Source: Podospora pseudoanserina
Lineage: Eukaryota > Ascomycota > Sordariomycetes > Sordariales > Podosporaceae
Reading direction: 5' to 3'
Length of the DNA stretch: 64,000 nt
NCBI RefSeq assembly: GCF_035222485.1
Contig: NC_085920.1
Location: 8,170,001-8,234,000, forward strand
The position numbers were made by a program, and so were the translations under genes. This document shows positions 60,391 through 64,000 of the stretch, in pieces; the stretch's first letter is position 1; the number at the start of each line of letters is the position of its first letter. The notes below the pieces were generated by a model, which saw nothing but the letters and a program-made list of their open reading frames with translations, made no database searches and was not told the origin of the DNA.

Positions 60391-61420
60391 ATGACCATGG
60401 CGCACATGAAGAATCCTCTCGCAACACCCGATCAGATATTTCGCCGAAGCTCATTGGACTCGCCCCCTACCGAACTTCGAGATGCGATATTTTTCTCGGC
60501 CCAGTGCCTTACCCAAGCAGCTGGCATCCTCCTTCAGCTCCCCCAGTCCGTCACCGCGCAAGCCAATGTCCTCTTGGCGCGCTTCTGGCTTATAGAACCA
60601 ATTATGTCACATGAGTTCAGCGTATGCTCGCCATCACCCCTCGCTCCCTTTTTTCTGTCTCCCATTCTAACGTTCATATATATGCCTTCAGGACGTATCA
60701 GCAGCTATTCTCTACACGGTCGCCAAAATCAGTCCCTGCCCTTGCACGCCCAGGGATCTATCCAACGTCTATGCCTACCTCCTCTCGAGCTCTTCCACGT
60801 TCCTATCTCCTCCTGGCAGCAACCCACCGAAGAACATCCCAGATGACTACTACCAATCCGAAACCTCCTACCAGGCTTTCCACTCGCGGATCCTGTCGCT
60901 GGAGCACCTCATCCTGTGTTCGTTGTCGTTCGACACGACGGTGTCGTTGCCGCATCCCCTCGCGATTACATACCTCCAGTCAATGGACTTTTTGTATGTC
61001 CCCAAGGAGAAGATCACAAGGAGGGTGGTCGAGTATTTGAATACTGCTTTGCTGTCACCGCAGTTGCTGTGCCTGACGACTCAACCCAACGGGCTGGCAG
61101 TGGCGGCGATTTACAATGCGGCGAAGGATTTGGGAGCCAAGATGCCGGAGTGTGAGTGGTGGGAGGTATTTGATGTGGATAGAGAGGATCTGGGATTCTT
61201 GGTGGTTGGGATGAGAAGTTTGGAAGGGTGGGTTGGGGGTATGATGGGGGAGGAAGGGGTGTTGGGGAAAAAGAAAAGGGGGGGGATGATAACGAGAAAG
61301 GAGGTGAGAGATATTTTGGGGGGGGGCAGGCCGCCGCAAGAGGAGGAGGAGGATCCAGAAGTTGTGATGGCGAGGAGGATGGATGAGAAGATGAGGGAGA
61401 TTGAGGGGGATGCCGCGTGA
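60391..61420 (+). CDS. C-type (transcription-type) cyclin, cyclin L/Q-like
   Basis: Regulatory partner of a cyclin-dependent kinase, probably of the transcription or splicing class. Two exons, 60391-60621 and 60692-61420, joined in phase 0 (donor GTATGC, acceptor CTTCAG, CTAAC branch), 319 aa. The first cyclin fold is visible as FFSAQCLTQAAGILLQLPQS through LLARFWLIEPIMSHEF and DVSAAILYTVAKISPCPCTPRDL. The second begins at LEHLILCSLSFDTTVSLPHP, the usual E..L...L.FD...HP signature. The C-terminus is basic then acidic (KKKRGG; EEEEDPEV). ATGs at 60397 and 60406 could also start it. Subfamily (L, Q/FAM58 or K) is inference. Confidence 0.85.
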
Positions 61421-63569
61421 GAGGCTGCGATGGTTTGTTTTTCATGATACCCTGTTTGAGCGAGGCGGAGGTTGATCAAATGATACGTGTCTGGCGGAGG
61501 TTGATATCACCTTGTTTCACAAATATGATTGAGTTCCGGGCATGCTTTCGGTTTACGTTTTTGGAGGCCGGCATAGTACCTTACGTGGGTAAGGTGAAGA
61601 TCATCAACGGATACAGTGGGTCTCACGTTGGCATGTGTTCGTTGAACGTCTGGACTGGCCGTTAATATCACTCAAGAAGACAGGGTACATGCCTTCAAAA
61701 AAAGCTAAATCAACCAGGTATCATACGCCAAACTGTTAGCTGGGTCTATTCTCGTCAGACTTCCAGCTGCGCATCTTCCGGGGCCTCTACATGCCTACCT
61801 CACCTGAGGCTAGCATCCACGTACGCATTCCAACACTATTCCATCGAAAATCATCATGCTATAGACACCTTCCTTCTTTCTCATATCACACAAGCCCCCA
61901 TAATTCAACCTTCACGATTAGCTCGCCCCCCAAGATTCCGCGAGATATACCCCACGACACCGAGCCTCATCATCTCTCAAGCGTTCTGCGCGGACTTACA
62001 CGCCATCTGCTCTAGCTCCCAGACAAAACCCGCTTCACCAAGCCCCCAAAGAAATCCACAACACCACACCCTCTCTGGCATCCCGAAAGGCCAACCATGT
62101 GCTGCCCGGTACCGGCCGGGCGGTCCCCAGCATTCGGCCGCGCCGCTGCCGTCATGTCATCATGTTCAGCCTCCTTCCAGGAGCGCCGCCGAGCAAATCC
62201 CTAATCAAAAACAGGCAATCCGAGCCCATCCCATACAACCTATCACCGTCTCCATCGTTCTTATCCCCGTCTTCTCCAACCCCATCCATTACATCACACA
62301 ATTCTCACCCACCAAGCCACCAACCTATTCCGTCTTTTACTTACCCAACTAGCAAAGCCAGTCCCCCTTTTCACCGCCATTATTTTCAACATTGTCAACA
62401 TCTTGCTGGTCGTATTCTCTTTTTCCCCCGTTTTTCGGGAAATCATTTCCCCTCATACCCCCCCCTCCCCCCCCTCTTTTTGCCTCTCCCGACCCCAGAA
62501 ACCGATGGCGATCCCCGATCCATCCCGCATTTCTTTTCTTTTCTTATTACCCCAAGCAAAGGAAAAAAAAATGGTTTCCCCGCTCCCCAGACCCAAACAC
62601 CCCAGGATCTCAAGCCTAACCCCCCGCATTATCTCCGTGTTTCTCCGCTTATATCCAGCTACATGACTTCGCAGAAGAGATCCACATGCCTCGGTGGTCT
62701 CCACAACTGCAACCACGAATGTGGAAATCCGGTGATGAGCGAGCGGACGGGTGCGTGGGCTGTGGGAACACACAGCAGCAGCATGCAAAAGTCTCCATGA
62801 TAGTTGCATTGTGGGATTCCCACTCCATTGAGCGACTTTGTGCCAACGGCTGCAGGAAAGTCGGTCAGTCTAGTTCTGCGTGGTCATGAGATCAAGACCA
62901 GCCTCTGCTGGCTACATTCAAAACAGGCTTTTGTAAAGTATGTTTTGCTTGCATTGGACACACAAATATCTACATGTAATGTCAAACCGCAAAAGGTAAA
63001 CTGGAAGCCAAAAGTTGAATATAACGCCGAGAACCCAACCTTTTTGTATGACACAAATACACATTGTTGAACATCGTCGTAGGAAAAAAGAGGACATTGA
63101 ACCTATTTTGAAATCCAATAGAAGACAGACACACCTAAATTCCAAAATACAAACCAGACCGTTTTTGATTCCCGTGTAATGTGGTCGATCGGCTAACATC
63201 CCAAAAAAAAGTTTCGTTCACAAGTTCATAAAAAACCCACCATATCCACCCACCCACAGAAAGCCCGCCATCGCCACCCGCCGAGAGAAACCGAAGGAAA
63301 GCCCAACCTGACCATCAAGAAAAAAACCCAACCAACCATCCAAACCCCTTCCCCCCGCCCCTCCCTTCCCTTTTGGGGTTTGAGAACAAGCCAGTGTGAA
63401 GAACGCCATCCAAAACAAAGACAACCAAAGCCCACCGTGTATGTATAGCGAGAATTAGAAAATAAACAGAAGATATATATAAGTGTAGCTCGGCATTTGG
63501 GGCGAATGCCAAGACATAAGGGGGTATATGGGCGAATATTGGGGAGCGTAAGACAGGCGGGTGTGCCGT
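61421..63569. other. 3' region between cyclin and xlr-1-like genes
   Basis: 2.15 kb between convergent stops. The plus-strand frame 62099-62800 (233 codons) is Pro/Ser-rich low complexity in C+T-rich DNA, with no domain. Pyrimidine tracts lie at 62460-62480 and 63340-63370. The xlr-1-like 3' UTR should lie just left of 63570. Confidence 0.5.
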
Positions 63570-64000
63570 CTAGAGCGCTAGGCCAGTGCCGTCACCTGTC
63601 CACCGGTACAAGGCCAGCAGCTCCCTCCGGCGTTGATGTTGCTCGCCGAGGTCCTCGGGAACACGGCCCCGAACTTGGGCCAGAGCGCTGCGCATGACCC
63701 TGCTGAAGTTGCGCTGGTACTCTGTGTTGAGTGTCACGACGCAGGCCTCGTGGGCGCGGATGATTGTCTCGCAGGCCTTGACCACGCTTGGTGACGCCTC
63801 CAGCTGCAGCTTATCGGCAATCAGTAGGAGAAGAAACGAGCCTTGGAGAAGGTAGATGCCGAAGAAGAAAGGCATAAACTCAAGACCGGGGTCAAACTCC
63901 AGGATGTTGCTAATGGCCTCGGCGGCTGAGACAGCATGCCCAGTGGCGGTGATGAAGCCCTGGCTACTGATCCAGAGGTCATTGTCATCGAGAAGGTTGA
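63570..64000 (-). CDS. xlr-1: Xylanolytic transcriptional activator XLR-1/XlnR/Xyr1, C-terminal part
   Basis: Partial: 142 residues plus stop; the rest lies beyond the right edge. XlnR is a Zn2Cys6 activator of xylanase, xylose-catabolism and, in some species, cellulase genes. The visible part is the conserved C-terminal regulatory region: [71 protein letters not shown] and the end [16 protein letters not shown]. This matches the family closely enough that I am confident without seeing the zinc cluster. No intron lies within the visible segment. It is convergent with the cyclin gene. Confidence 0.95.
   Translation of the reverse strand, partial: NLLDDNDLWISSQGFITATGHAVSAAEAISNILEFDPGLEFMPFFFGIYLLQGSFLLLLIADKLQLEASPSVVKACETIIRAHEACVVTLNTEYQRNFSRVMRSALAQVRGRVPEDLGEQHQRRRELLALYRWTGDGTGLAL

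Noticed and set aside
62099-62800. 233-codon Pro/Ser-rich plus-strand frame
   Set aside because: Low-complexity translation of a pyrimidine-rich tract; other frames there are equally open.
1-64000. CRISPR arrays, bacterial operons, integrases or a phage-like system
   Set aside because: Nothing of the kind is seen; all solid features are eukaryotic.

Overview
The window reads as nuclear DNA of a filamentous ascomycete, most likely order Sordariales (Neurospora, Podospora or Chaetomium type). Reasons: short introns (about 50 to 110 nt) with CTNAC-like branch sites, a dispersed single 5S rRNA gene, intron-bearing tRNA genes, long pyrimidine-rich leaders, and clear homologues of fungal regulators (CRE-1/CreA, VIB-1/XprG, XLR-1/XlnR). 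No bacterial feature, CRISPR array or intact transposon is visible.

Layout, left to right. (1) 1-5312: about 5 kb of promoter or leader DNA with only unsupported short reading frames. (2) 5313-7436 (+): an NDT80/PhoG-type transcription factor of the VIB-1/XprG family, three exons. (3) 7437-28918: a 21.5 kb stretch with no convincing protein gene but with three Pol III genes, tRNA-Arg(ACG), 5S rRNA (-) and tRNA-His(GTG) (-), plus a decayed 21-bp tandem repeat. (4) 28919-30148 (-): the carbon catabolite repressor CRE-1/CreA. (5) 30149-36312: a gene-poor upstream region carrying tRNA-Phe(GAA). (6) 36313-37977 (+): a six-exon RAD51-paralogue (Rad55/Rhp55-like). (7) 41527-41617 (-): a second tRNA-Arg(ACG). 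(8) 41858-55531: a dense block with a GRAM/VASt sterol-transfer protein (-), an MIT-like coiled-coil protein (+), a transportin-SR/Mtr10 karyopherin (-), snRNP SmE (+) and 5-formyltetrahydrofolate cyclo-ligase (-). (9) 55532-61420 (+): an OPT oligopeptide transporter containing a GC-AG intron, then a C-type cyclin. (10) 63570-64000 (-): the C-terminal part of XLR-1/XlnR, cut by the window edge.

Intron-exon structures were worked out by reading-frame phase: each gene given with exons joins to one continuous frame. The genes form no operon. The striking theme is that three regulators of plant-polymer degradation and carbon repression (VIB-1, CRE-1, XLR-1) lie within 60 kb, among housekeeping genes for RNA splicing, nuclear import, folate metabolism, lipid transfer, recombination and the cell cycle.
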